A DNA stretch of 44,560 nt. Origin: DATLYB01 sp964502525 (lineage in GTDB: Bacteria > Bacteroidota > Bacteroidia > Chitinophagales > CAIOSU01). Under the pieces are notes generated by a model. The model worked only from the letters and a program-made list of their open reading frames with translations, was not told the origin of the DNA and did not search any database. The position numbers and the translations under genes are program-made. Of the stretch, positions 1 through 9,200 are shown one piece after another. Position 1 is the stretch's first letter. Each line of letters begins with the position of its first letter. The stretch covers positions 1 through 44,560 of the forward strand of contig CAZCXH010000018.1 in the NCBI GenBank assembly GCA_964502525.1. Reading direction: 5' to 3'.

Positions 1-363
1 ACCGGAATTGACAGCAGGTTTGACGATATACCGGCATGCCGAGCATTGTGCAATTTGGCTCGTTAATCTCAAGGCACACACTTGTTTTTAAATGGCGAAG
101 TAAACTACGCCATGGCTGCTTAATCCGCCAAGCGGATTGAGTGCCTGCTCCTCACGGGTTTCATCCGACAGGCTTGTGAAGTGAGCACCATCCTTATCGG
201 GTCGTTTGATGCAAAGGCTCCGGTGCATCAGCCGTATCAGGAGACCGGGTTGCGGTGAGGTGAGTTGCCTCAGCTTCCGCTTCCTTAAATTAACAGGCAA
301 CTAAGCATGTAGTCGTTATGTTGGCATCTTGACTGGACGCGGGTTCAAATCCCGCCAGCTCCA
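1..363 (+). ncRNA. ssrA: tmRNA (transfer-messenger RNA), 5' end cut by window edge
   Basis: This RNA rescues stalled ribosomes by acting first as alanyl-tRNA and then as a short mRNA for a degradation tag. The 3' end holds a T-arm (GCGGG, TTCAAAT, CCCGC) and an acceptor strand CAGCTCC at 356-362 followed by A363; CCA is not encoded. The 5' acceptor strand must lie just before base 1, so only a few bases are missing. The tag frame is GGC GAA GTA AAC TAC GCC ATG GCT GCT TAA at 94-123, giving GEVNYAMAA. A tag starting GE and ending YAxAA is what I know from Bacteroidota tmRNAs. The opening bases also match the conserved tRNA-like 5' portion of these RNAs. Confidence 0.93.
94..123 (+). CDS. tmRNA tag-peptide reading frame (GEVNYAMAA)
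   Basis: Nine sense codons and a TAA stop inside the tmRNA encode GEVNYAMAA. The hydrophobic AMAA end is the type of C-terminus recognised by ClpXP-like proteases. GGC is taken as the resume codon because Bacteroidota tags usually begin with Gly-Glu; this is inferred from family resemblance. Confidence 0.85.
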   Translation, partial: GEVNYAMAA

Positions 364-488
364 CTAATCTTGATGCTCTTTCTTCGGTATCGCTTTTCGC
401 CTGTATGGAGAGGGTATCGTGTACGTCCCATGGTGTGCATTTTCACACCTCTCTCTCTGCTTCATGGATGTTGCCTGCTAAAAGCGTT

Positions 489-1400
489 CTATTTTATCCC
501 GATAACCCCTGTGCTCACTGCGCTGCCTGCGAAAATGCCATACCCGTTTTGAATATTGCCTGATACGTCAGGCTGCTCCTGGTCATCGTCACTTTGGCGA
601 TATATTTCAAGTGTGCGGAAGTATTCATAGTGAGTTTTGGAAACATTATTCAGATCAATGTGCAGATTCATGCTGTCATGGACGTTGGCAACGAAATAGA
701 AGTTTGTGAATGGTTTGAAATGAAGCCTCAATGTTTTATGCTGCCCGTTGAAATTTTTATCGGAAAATAATAAAGCCCAGTTGTTATCCCTAACAGTATC
801 TGCCAAAGATTCTTCCACCCTGACACGTAATCCAAAAAATTCAGCATGGCTGGAATCGCCAGTTGCCGGGTCATAAATCGCCCACGACACCCAGAGCCAT
901 GGGTTGAGACGGTAAAAATTTTCAGTGTTTGCGTCATCGTCAAAGCTTATCTCCGCAATAGCATCCTGGTATGGCGCGTAACTGCCTTTGGCAATCAGCT
1001 TTGACGAAACAATTGGCGCCAGTGCAGGCATCACATCTTCTGCGGTTGTTTCTCCGAAAACGGGATGATTGATTTTTACCAAATATTTTTTTTCGAATGC
1101 CGGAATGAATGACGATTGAAAAGACCCGAATGTATTGAGGGAATCGGACGGAATATAAGACATAGTTTCCTTGAATGCTCCGTTCTCATATACCCCAACT
1201 ACAGCATCGGAAAGCGAAATGACATTATTGTTTCCGGGTGCGGAGCTTTCAGTAAGGTAAACCCGGAAAACGCCATAGTTGTCAAACAGGCAGTTCACCG
1301 TCATCATCTTAGCGGATTGCTGCTCGGGAGGAATGAAGTCCTTTTCGCATGCCGTGAACGTTATCACACCAACAAGCAAGAAAATCTTAATTCTTCTCAT
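489..1400 (-). CDS. DUF4249 lipoprotein, partner of the TonB receptor
   Basis: A 303-residue outer-membrane-anchored lipoprotein. The N-terminus MRRIKIFLLVGVITFTAC is a lipoprotein signal whose lipidated cysteine is Cys18. The rest is a beta-rich domain typical of DUF4249: an early VNCLFDN..FRVYLTESSAP segment and a later YEYFRTLEIYRQ segment. The family has no established biochemical role; it is found beside one subfamily of carboxypeptidase-regulatory TonB receptors, as here. The gene overlaps the receptor's 3' end by 14 bp, so the two are almost certainly co-transcribed and translationally coupled. By analogy to SusD it may be a surface ligand-binding partner, which is inference. Length is within the family range. 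Confidence 0.88.
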   Translation of the reverse strand: MRRIKIFLLVGVITFTACEKDFIPPEQQSAKMMTVNCLFDNYGVFRVYLTESSAPGNNNVISLSDAVVGVYENGAFKETMSYIPSDSLNTFGSFQSSFIPAFEKKYLVKINHPVFGETTAEDVMPALAPIVSSKLIAKGSYAPYQDAIAEISFDDDANTENFYRLNPWLWVSWAIYDPATGDSSHAEFFGLRVRVEESLADTVRDNNWALLFSDKNFNGQHKTLRLHFKPFTNFYFVANVHDSMNLHIDLNNVSKTHYEYFRTLEIYRQSDDDQEQPDVSGNIQNGYGIFAGSAVSTGVIGIK

Positions 1401-3864
1401 GCGATGAAAATTTCAATGAGTAAGTCAATGAAGGCAAAATAGGAAAAAGGCTTAGCTGGCGATATGTGGCCGTTACGGAACCATCAGGTTCAGTTTGCCA
1501 TTCTTTATAAATCGAAAAAACATTAAATCTGTTATAAATATTATAGACGCTCAAGTTGAAAGCGTGTTCAATGTTTTTTGTCTGCTTCCTGTAAGTGAAT
1601 GACAGATCAAGATGATGAAAAGGCGGAAGCCGCGCGTTGTTCCTTCCGCTGTAAACATTAACTGCTTCATTGTAACCGGAATTGTAAATGCCGTTGCGGA
1701 CAAGTTCGTTGTACCAGGCAACTGCATTCCAGGAATGATAGGATTGCGTGGCCAGGGTGTATGCGCTGCCGCTCCCATAAACCCAGGCTACTCCAATCTC
1801 AAAATGTTTTTCCGCAAGCCAGTTAACCTGCATGGCTATGTTATGGCGCCTGTCATATTTATATGGAAAATATTCTCCGCGATTCAGTTCATCGAATTGC
1901 CTGTTGCTCCATGCCAGCGTATAAGCTGCCGAGCCGGTAATTTTTCCGGAGGTTCGCGAAAAATAGAATTCAGCGCCATAGGCTTTTCCTTCGCCTCCTG
2001 TGACAACCCGCTCCTCCCAGGGAATGTCAATAAGCGAAGATGATTCATCATTCGAAAATTCGTCATCAAGTTTAAACTCTATAAGGTTATTCATGATCCG
2101 GTAGAACCCGTCAACGCTCCATTCAAAGTGACGCGGCAGTTTCTGAATTACGCCTGCAGAGAAATTCCAGCCTTTTTCGGGTTTTGCTTTAGCGGTTGCC
2201 GGAACCCAGTAGTCGCTGAGAATGTCTTCGTTGACGGAGGTTAGCAAATGCAGATTTTGCGACAGCCCCGATGCCGAAAAACGAATATAAAATTTAGCAA
2301 TAGGATTAAAGGCGGCATTCACCCGGGGAAGAATTGAGAAGAATGTTTTCCCTTTGGGAAAGTAAGCCCTGCCATGCAGCCCGTAACCGATGGTTAATTT
2401 TTCGTGCGCTTTAAATTCATCTTCGGTATAAATGAAAGCTTCTCCCGGTTTCACCAAATCGTTGCTGTCGGGAGCTTCATGACTATAACTATGGCTATAA
2501 TCATAACTTCTAACCGAACTCATGCCTCGCCCCATCTCATAAACAAGCAGATTCGCCCCAGCTCCGATGCGAACCTTATGCTTTGCGTACATGCAGGCAG
2601 CCTCACCGCTCCAGCCTGTATTATAAATGAATGATTGCGTTTCGGTAAAAATGCTTTTATAATAATTGGTGTCACCGCTCATGGTTTGAAAACTGCCATA
2701 TTTGTCTGTGTATGCGCCATTGAGATTATACCGGCTGAAACCAATTTCCGTGGTGAACTCCCATTTTTCATTTATGTCATTCAGCCAGGTGATGGAGGCC
2801 ACTTCATTTGACCAGTCCACATCATTAATATATGTGCCATGAATCTCGTACCAATCACTTGTTGACTCGGAAATCTTTTCAAATGAATAATAATCGCGGT
2901 TGGTGAAAAAATTCAATTCCAATTTGCTTTTGCCGTTGAAGCGATGACTCACCTTAATGTTTAAATCACCGAAATAATAGCTGATGTCGCCCTTGTATCC
3001 GGACGATTCGAGTTGCAGCTTTGATATTGGCGAAGTATATAAACCGACATAGCATGCCCGAGCGGAAAATGAAAAGGTTGTTTGTTTCTTCTTAGTCAGC
3101 GGTCCATTGAGATGGAGCCGCGAGGTTATCAAGCCCAGAGAGACGATGCCTTGCAATTTTTCGCCATTACCATCATCCGCTTTGATATCCATCACCGAGC
3201 AAAGCCTTCCTCCGAAGCGGGCGGGATATTTGTCTTTGAATATGTCAATACATTCTATTGCATCGCCATTGAACACTGAGATAAAACCGTATATGTGAGA
3301 GGGATTGTAAACGGGAATGCCATCCAGCAGCATCAGGTTTTGGTCGGGGCTTCCTCCGCGAACAAAAATTCCGCGAGAGCCTTCATTGCCTGATTGAATG
3401 CCAGGCTGCATCTGCGCTGCGCGGATCGGATCACTTTCTCCGAGAAAAGCAGGAAGCAGAGAGAAACTTTCCTTATTCATCATGATCACTCCGCTTTCAT
3501 CATGCTCTGCCGTCCTTGCCTTTCTTGTGTCGCTGATTGCAACTTCGGGCATCACGCTTGTTTTCATCATCACCTCAATGAACGTGTCGCGGCTGATGGG
3601 CAAATGGAGCGTTTGCGTTTCATAACCGAGATAGGAAAAGGAAACTTCATGCTCGCCTTTTGGGATTATGATTGCAAACTTGCCAGTTGAATCCGCATAA
3701 GAACCAACTGAAAGCCGGGCTATCTGAACGGCAATGTTGCTCAATGGCTTGCCATCCTCCGCAATCACCTTTCCGCTTAAAATCACACTTTCCTGGGCCT
3801 GCAAATTCAAAAAAGGCAGGACAGCGCCCAATACTGCTATCAGATAGCGCGATATTCTTCGCAT
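1387..3864 (-). CDS. TonB-dependent receptor with carboxypeptidase-regulatory N-domain
   Basis: An 825-residue outer-membrane transporter driven by TonB. Residues 1-24 (MRRISRYLIAVLGAVLPFLN then LQAQ) are a signal peptide. Residues about 26-105 are a CarboxypepD_reg-like beta domain (SGKVIAEDGKPLSNIAV). The plug follows at about 115-225, with RGGSPDQNLMLLDGIPVYNP and GRLCSVMDI, and the remainder is a 22-strand barrel. The plug wording is that of the receptor group paired with DUF4249 proteins. I start at the ATG at 3864; the longer frame begins with GTG at 3900 and would put 12 odd residues before the signal. GH3 ends 54 bp upstream, so GH3, receptor and DUF4249 may form one operon. The substrate is unknown. 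Confidence 0.92.
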   Translation of the reverse strand: MRRISRYLIAVLGAVLPFLNLQAQESVILSGKVIAEDGKPLSNIAVQIARLSVGSYADSTGKFAIIIPKGEHEVSFSYLGYETQTLHLPISRDTFIEVMMKTSVMPEVAISDTRKARTAEHDESGVIMMNKESFSLLPAFLGESDPIRAAQMQPGIQSGNEGSRGIFVRGGSPDQNLMLLDGIPVYNPSHIYGFISVFNGDAIECIDIFKDKYPARFGGRLCSVMDIKADDGNGEKLQGIVSLGLITSRLHLNGPLTKKKQTTFSFSARACYVGLYTSPISKLQLESSGYKGDISYYFGDLNIKVSHRFNGKSKLELNFFTNRDYYSFEKISESTSDWYEIHGTYINDVDWSNEVASITWLNDINEKWEFTTEIGFSRYNLNGAYTDKYGSFQTMSGDTNYYKSIFTETQSFIYNTGWSGEAACMYAKHKVRIGAGANLLVYEMGRGMSSVRSYDYSHSYSHEAPDSNDLVKPGEAFIYTEDEFKAHEKLTIGYGLHGRAYFPKGKTFFSILPRVNAAFNPIAKFYIRFSASGLSQNLHLLTSVNEDILSDYWVPATAKAKPEKGWNFSAGVIQKLPRHFEWSVDGFYRIMNNLIEFKLDDEFSNDESSSLIDIPWEERVVTGGEGKAYGAEFYFSRTSGKITGSAAYTLAWSNRQFDELNRGEYFPYKYDRRHNIAMQVNWLAEKHFEIGVAWVYGSGSAYTLATQSYHSWNAVAWYNELVRNGIYNSGYNEAVNVYSGRNNARLPPFHHLDLSFTYRKQTKNIEHAFNLSVYNIYNRFNVFSIYKEWQTEPDGSVTATYRQLSLFPILPSLTYSLKFSSHEKN

Positions 3865-3918
3865 AACGCAAAATACAGAATGTGATGAGACTATTTGCAC
3901 GGATTATTTCAAGAAGCG

Positions 3919-6021
3919 CTATTGAACCGCAAATTTTTCTTTGAGCAGGTCTTGGTTTCTTGAAGAGTTGCCTGCGTATATTTCATATTCCATCGTTTCC
4001 ACTTTCCAGGTTTTAGCTTCAGCATGATAGTAGGCAAGATCTTCGGTTTTGATTTCAAAATAGACCGTTCTTGTTTCACCGGGTTGAAGTGCTAATTTTT
4101 TAAATCCTCTCAGCAATTTTAGCGGACGATCAACTTCAGACCGGCTGAATCCTGCATAAACCTGGGCTACTTCTTCTCCGGCAGCAGTTCCGGAGTTCGA
4201 TACGTCAACAGAAACTCGTACAACTCCATGTTGTGATGGAGCGACAGGAGTAAGCACTTTCAAATTGCTGAAAGAAAAATGGGTATAACTCAACCCGAAG
4301 CCGAAAGGGTAGGAGGGTGTTTTGTTGAATTTGTCGAATAAAGCATATCCGTGGTAATAATCATAGGCGATGCTGTCGGCATAGGGATCAAAGAAAGGCA
4401 GATCTGACTCATCTTCCGGGATTGTAAATGGCAGCTTGCCTCCCGGATTCGCATCGCCAAATAATATCCGTGCAAGCGCGTTGCCGCCTTCCATGCCGCT
4501 GTAAAATGTCATGAGGATAGCCGCAACCCTGCCTTTCCAGCTTTCCATCGCGATGGCGCCTCCGCTTACAAGGCAAACAATCGCATTGTCGGTAACCGAA
4601 GTGACGGCATCAATTACCTTCAGGTCGCGCTTATGCAGCGAAAGCGGCACCCTGTCGCCTTTGGCCGATATGCCAAGCATTGCAAGCAACGGAAGCTTGC
4701 CGCGCCTGGCTCTTTTTCCGAGCAGGTGAATATATTCTCCCTCTTCATGATGTTTGAATCCGGCAACAACTATTACCGCATCCGCTTCTTTTGAAATGCG
4801 CTTGATTTTTTCAAACTCCGTTTCTTTCGCATAAAGCATTTCGACCTTTTCTCCCAAATAATTTTTGATGCCATCGAAAGGGGTCACTGCATATTTTGAT
4901 TTCACTTTGCTGCTGCCGTGGTCGCCATCATTCTGCGTTTTTGCCACCGAGCCGACAATAGCGATTTTTTTGATGGATGATTTATCAAGAGGCAGAATTC
5001 CGTTTTCATTTTTCAAGAGAACAGCGCTTTTTTCAGCAGCTTCTCTTGCAAGGCTGATGTGTTTATCGCAGCCCAGCAGGTTTTCCTGATAAGTTATCTC
5101 ATCTTTTCTGGAGGCCCATTCAAGTTTGGTCCTGACGATGGGCAGAACGAGGCTGTCAATATCACCGGTTGTTATTTTCCCATCATCAAGCAGTTTTTGG
5201 ATATTCTTTAATTTGTAATATTTTGCAGAAGGCATTTCGATATTCATGCCCGCCTTTATTCCATTAAAGGCATTTCTTAATCCCCAAAACCAATCAGAAG
5301 TGATGAATCCTTTGAATCCCCATTCGTTACGAAGAATATCTGTTAAAATGTATTTGTTTTCTCCGCAGTATGCGCCTCTCACTTTATTGTATGCGCTCAT
5401 CACGCTGGCAGCGCCCGCGTCAATGCACTTTTTGAAATGAGGGAGATAAACTTCCCTCAGTGTGCGTTCTTCAATATGTACATCAATCAGAAACCGGCTG
5501 TTTTCAATGCTGTTCAGCGCGAAGTGTTTCAGGCAAGCCATTACATTATGCTCCTGGATTCCCCGCACCAGCGCGCTGCCCATTTCACCAAGCAGCCAGG
5601 AGTCTTCTCCATAGGTTTCCTGCGCGCGTCCCCATGAAGGATGGCGCAGCAAATTGATGCAAACCGCTCCGGAATAATTCGCTCCTGCGCAGCGAGATTC
5701 AATTCCCATCACTTCCCCGATTCTTCTTTCAAGATCAACATCCCAGCTTGCGCCACGCGCAATAGTGCAGGGAAAGTTGGTTGCAATAGCAGTTGATACT
5801 CCCCTTGTCCCATCGGTGAATGACATGGCAGGAATCCCTAAGCGCTCGCATCCTCCGGCATGAACAGGCAGCAGGTGACCCTTGGCAAGAACACCCTTAA
5901 TCAAAGGCATCATGCCTTCACCGGAAAGCTCGTTGACCTTTTCTCTCAGAGTCATTTGCGAAACGATGTTGATTGTTCGTTGCGCGAAGTCGCTTGATGA
6001 TGGTTGGGGGGCTTTTAACAT
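3919..6021 (-). CDS. Glycoside hydrolase family 3 (beta-glucosidase-like)
   Basis: A 700-residue GH3 enzyme that would release terminal beta-linked sugars with retention. Order: TIM-barrel domain (about 15-315), alpha/beta sandwich (about 330-560) and fibronectin-III-like tail (about 600-690). The catalytic nucleophile is Asp243 in GFKGFITSDWFWG; the substrate-binding Lys-His pair is in CLKHFALNS (about 164-165). A candidate acid/base Glu lies in KHHEEGEYIHLLG. No signal peptide is visible with either start, so it may act in the cytoplasm on imported oligosaccharides, although most relatives in the phylum are periplasmic. I use the ATG at 6021; the longer frame opens with TTG at 6042. The exact sugar cannot be read from sequence. 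Confidence 0.93.
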   Translation of the reverse strand: MLKAPQPSSSDFAQRTINIVSQMTLREKVNELSGEGMMPLIKGVLAKGHLLPVHAGGCERLGIPAMSFTDGTRGVSTAIATNFPCTIARGASWDVDLERRIGEVMGIESRCAGANYSGAVCINLLRHPSWGRAQETYGEDSWLLGEMGSALVRGIQEHNVMACLKHFALNSIENSRFLIDVHIEERTLREVYLPHFKKCIDAGAASVMSAYNKVRGAYCGENKYILTDILRNEWGFKGFITSDWFWGLRNAFNGIKAGMNIEMPSAKYYKLKNIQKLLDDGKITTGDIDSLVLPIVRTKLEWASRKDEITYQENLLGCDKHISLAREAAEKSAVLLKNENGILPLDKSSIKKIAIVGSVAKTQNDGDHGSSKVKSKYAVTPFDGIKNYLGEKVEMLYAKETEFEKIKRISKEADAVIVVAGFKHHEEGEYIHLLGKRARRGKLPLLAMLGISAKGDRVPLSLHKRDLKVIDAVTSVTDNAIVCLVSGGAIAMESWKGRVAAILMTFYSGMEGGNALARILFGDANPGGKLPFTIPEDESDLPFFDPYADSIAYDYYHGYALFDKFNKTPSYPFGFGLSYTHFSFSNLKVLTPVAPSQHGVVRVSVDVSNSGTAAGEEVAQVYAGFSRSEVDRPLKLLRGFKKLALQPGETRTVYFEIKTEDLAYYHAEAKTWKVETMEYEIYAGNSSRNQDLLKEKFAVQ

Positions 6022-6085
6022 TACGGGGCAAATTTGCGCCAAGAAAAATGGAATGAGATCAATTAAACAGGATAAATGACGAACG

Positions 6086-6105
6086 AATATATAATATTAT
6101 ATATT
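6086..6105. repeat. 20-bp perfect AT palindrome upstream of GH3
   Basis: AATATATAAT is followed directly by ATTATATATT, a perfect two-fold palindrome 64 bp before the GH3 start. It could be an operator, an easily melted promoter region or a cruciform; nothing in the sequence decides. Confidence 0.6.
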
Positions 6106-6152
6106 AACCATAGCAAAACATTGCTAACCAATATAGTTCTAAGTTCGCCTTA

Positions 6153-6171
6153 CCCCTTCCCTCCCCTTCCC
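6153..6171 (-). other. G-quadruplex-type motif in the 3' UTR of the 1160-residue gene
   Basis: On the minus strand four G runs follow one another: GGG, AA, GGGG, A, GGG, AA, GGGG. This meets the usual G3+N1-7 rule. It lies 50-68 bp past the stop of the large outer-membrane gene and on its transcript strand, next to a small CTCC/GGAG hairpin. Whether it folds or halts polymerase is inference. Confidence 0.55.
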
Positions 6172-6220
6172 TCTCCAGAAGGAGAAGATATTATAAGTGG
6201 TAGAATTTTTAGAACTGCCC

Positions 6221-9200
6221 TTAAAATATTGCCCTGACCTGCACTTTCCCCACATGCACGGACTTTAATTCTCCGGTCTTTCGCCCGTCATAGCCCAGGC
6301 TTAACTGAATCGCCCTGGCGAGGGTGCGTTCGTAAGCGATGGTCCAAGTGTAGTTGTTGCCATCCTGGAATCCTTGCAGCATCGCGAATTCAATTGCGGA
6401 ATTTTTGCTGCCCGTGTAATCAATTTTGACAAATGATACACCCGCGTTCAGTGTGCTTTTTGAAACGATGTTATAACGCGCTTCAACCGATGTTTCATGA
6501 CTGAGGGCTGTTTCACCGGTTTCGTTCAGCGTGTTTTCGCGGTAAGTGAAATTATAAAGAACCTTCAGCCTGAATTTTGTTCCGAGCAGGTATGAAACCT
6601 CCGGCTCAGTTTCATTCGATTTGATATGGTAGTTCTTATCATTGTAAAACTCGGAGTTGCTGGTTTTCTGCCCCCATGTATATGTAAGCAACAGGCTGAC
6701 GGGTTGAGCCACGTTCCACCTAATCCTTCCGATATGATTCTGAATGGTTGCCGTTTCGATGCCATTCACCTGGTTGATTTTCCTGCGGTTGTCCTGGAAG
6801 GTATATTCGAGGCTGTATTTAGCGCTTTGCCGGTTGAAGAATACGGAGTTTCTTGCAAGGCTGCTGAGCGAAACGAGCGATCCGTCATTTTCGTTCAGCA
6901 CGAACGGATTGAAAGGCGACTTTCCTGAACCCCTGAAAACCCTCCTTTCAATCTGTAAAGATGTGGCTGTTGAAAACCTTGCAATAAAACCCTGGATGCC
7001 GGTTTTGCCGTGCCATACTGCGCGGGGATTGAGATTGAGCGATTGGTTGTATTGAGTTTTGTCCACCGCCTCAAACTCGGTGGTGGGATTTAAAACCCTG
7101 ATGAAGTCTCCGGCATCGCTGAACGGAGCAGGTTCGAACTCAAAAGTTTCCTGCTTGCTGTTTCCATTATAATCATTCCATATAAAATTTCCCAGACCGG
7201 TGTCAACCGGAAGATATGTATATTGAATCTTCGGCTCCTTGCCTGCTCCAAGTTCATAAAGCACGTTAGTGGTGATGGCGCCTTTGAGAACCATCAACCC
7301 GTATTCGATTCTTCCGAGATAGTAATGCTCCAGTTCGGTTGCGGTTGCGGATGCTGCGCTGTCGTTCGTTTCAAAATTGCGGTAGGTCAGTTGCCATCCT
7401 ATCTTATGCACAGGGTTCGTAATCCAATTACCCTTGAAGGAGACGGTGTTGCTGTTATTGTTCAGTTTCATGTCATTGTTCATCGGTTTGAATTCAAACC
7501 TGCGGATATATTCCATCCTCACTTTATCCCGGGCTGTATCTGCATTGCTGATATAAACACGCCAGTCGTTGTAAACAAAACCCGTTGACAAAAGCGTATC
7601 AGTTGCTGCGTTCCTCAGCTTGTTAATTTCCTGCTCGTATCTTCCCCCGAATTTCCAGTTTCTCAGCGCAGCGAAAGATTTTGACGCTTCAACCACCGGG
7701 CGAATGAACTTTGATTTTGAATTTGTTGCATCCGTGTTCAGAAAGCGCAGGTCAGCGTTCAGGAAATAACCATTGCGGTCGAAGGTCGTGAAGGCATGAT
7801 GCTCCACACCTGTGTAGTTGTCGCCCGACAAAAAGGTTGAGAGCCGGTAGCCGATACTTCCAAATTCTTCTCTCAGATATTTAGCTCCCACGTTTAACAG
7901 ATGCTCATCGGCAGTATCGGGATTTGCATAATTCCAGTCGCGGTTGAATTCGACACTTCTGAAGCGTTCCAGCGGATTGAAGTCATGATTGACAAATTCG
8001 TAATTGGCGTCAGCCGATATGTTTTGTTTTTTGCTTTCGGCACCAATGGCAAATTTCCTCTGATAGCCTGCTTTTGCCGCAAACCCTATATCATCGTCAT
8101 CATCAACGGAGGAAAATGTGTTTAAATCGTTGTTGCTCATAGCACCCTCCACGGTGATGAAATCATTTTTTGTAGGACTTAAATCCATTCCCAGGGTAAC
8201 CATTTGCTGGCGATTGGGGGCGATAAGAACCCGGAACGGGATGTAAGAACCTTGCCTGGCACCGCTAACGGGAGCCAGCCACTCATAAACAACTCCATTG
8301 GCGGATAGGGGGGCGCGTTCATAATCTCCAAGCCCTTTCCCCGCATGTGTGAAAGTAACCTGATAAATGGCGCTGTCGGGATTGGTTGAATAGACGAACA
8401 CGGTGTCAATTTCAGCAGTTGCGCTGTCTCCATCTATGAGTTTGTATAATATTTTAGTTGAATCAAATTCTTCTACGCTGTATCCGGGGAATAAAATTCC
8501 GGTCGAATGGTCGCCAGCGAGGCGCAGCGCGCCTTTTTGCTGATCGGTCAAATCTTCGTCAACGGGTTGATTCTTGCTGTCCTGCTCGGTATAGAAGGCA
8601 GCGCGGATCTTCACTTTCTCTCTTTCGTAAGCGCCATTAACGGCAAATGTTGAGCGGAAATAGCTTTTCTCCGAATATTCAAACTCAACTTCCGCCCTTA
8701 GATCGCTGGTGATGAGCACATTGGGAGTGAAGGTGATTTCACCGATGTTGTAGTCAATAATATAGTCATTCTCCGAACCCCGTAATAGCAGCTTTCCGTT
8801 GATGTAAACGCGCTCTGTACCGGCAAGCACGATGATGAAGCTTTCGCCATTGGCTCCCGTCAGTTTGTAAGGTCCCTGGTCGCCCTCGGAAACGGGCAGC
8901 CTTTGCCGGTTGTATTTTCCCTTTGTCACGGCAATGCTCGCCTGGGCCGTCACCTTTTCCTTTTCCGATAATTTGAAATTTCCGGAGTAGCTGCCGCCCT
9001 GAAGCTTCTTGAAGTATTTCATGAAATAGCCTTTGGGATTGCCGATTTCGTAATCACCGACAATGAATGAATGCGGCTGCTTGGTTACCTTGATGAACAC
9101 TTTGTCGAACTCCTGCAGTTGCTGTGTGGTGCCGTCAGGCTGAATGGGGATGTTGTTGTCGGTGAGCGCAGCAACAACTTCAATGTCTTTGGTGATGTTG

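Noticed and set aside
1387..3864. SusC of a polysaccharide utilization locus with the GH3 gene
   Set aside because: The plug type and the DUF4249 partner differ from SusC/SusD, no SusD is present, and the receptor is only 825 residues.
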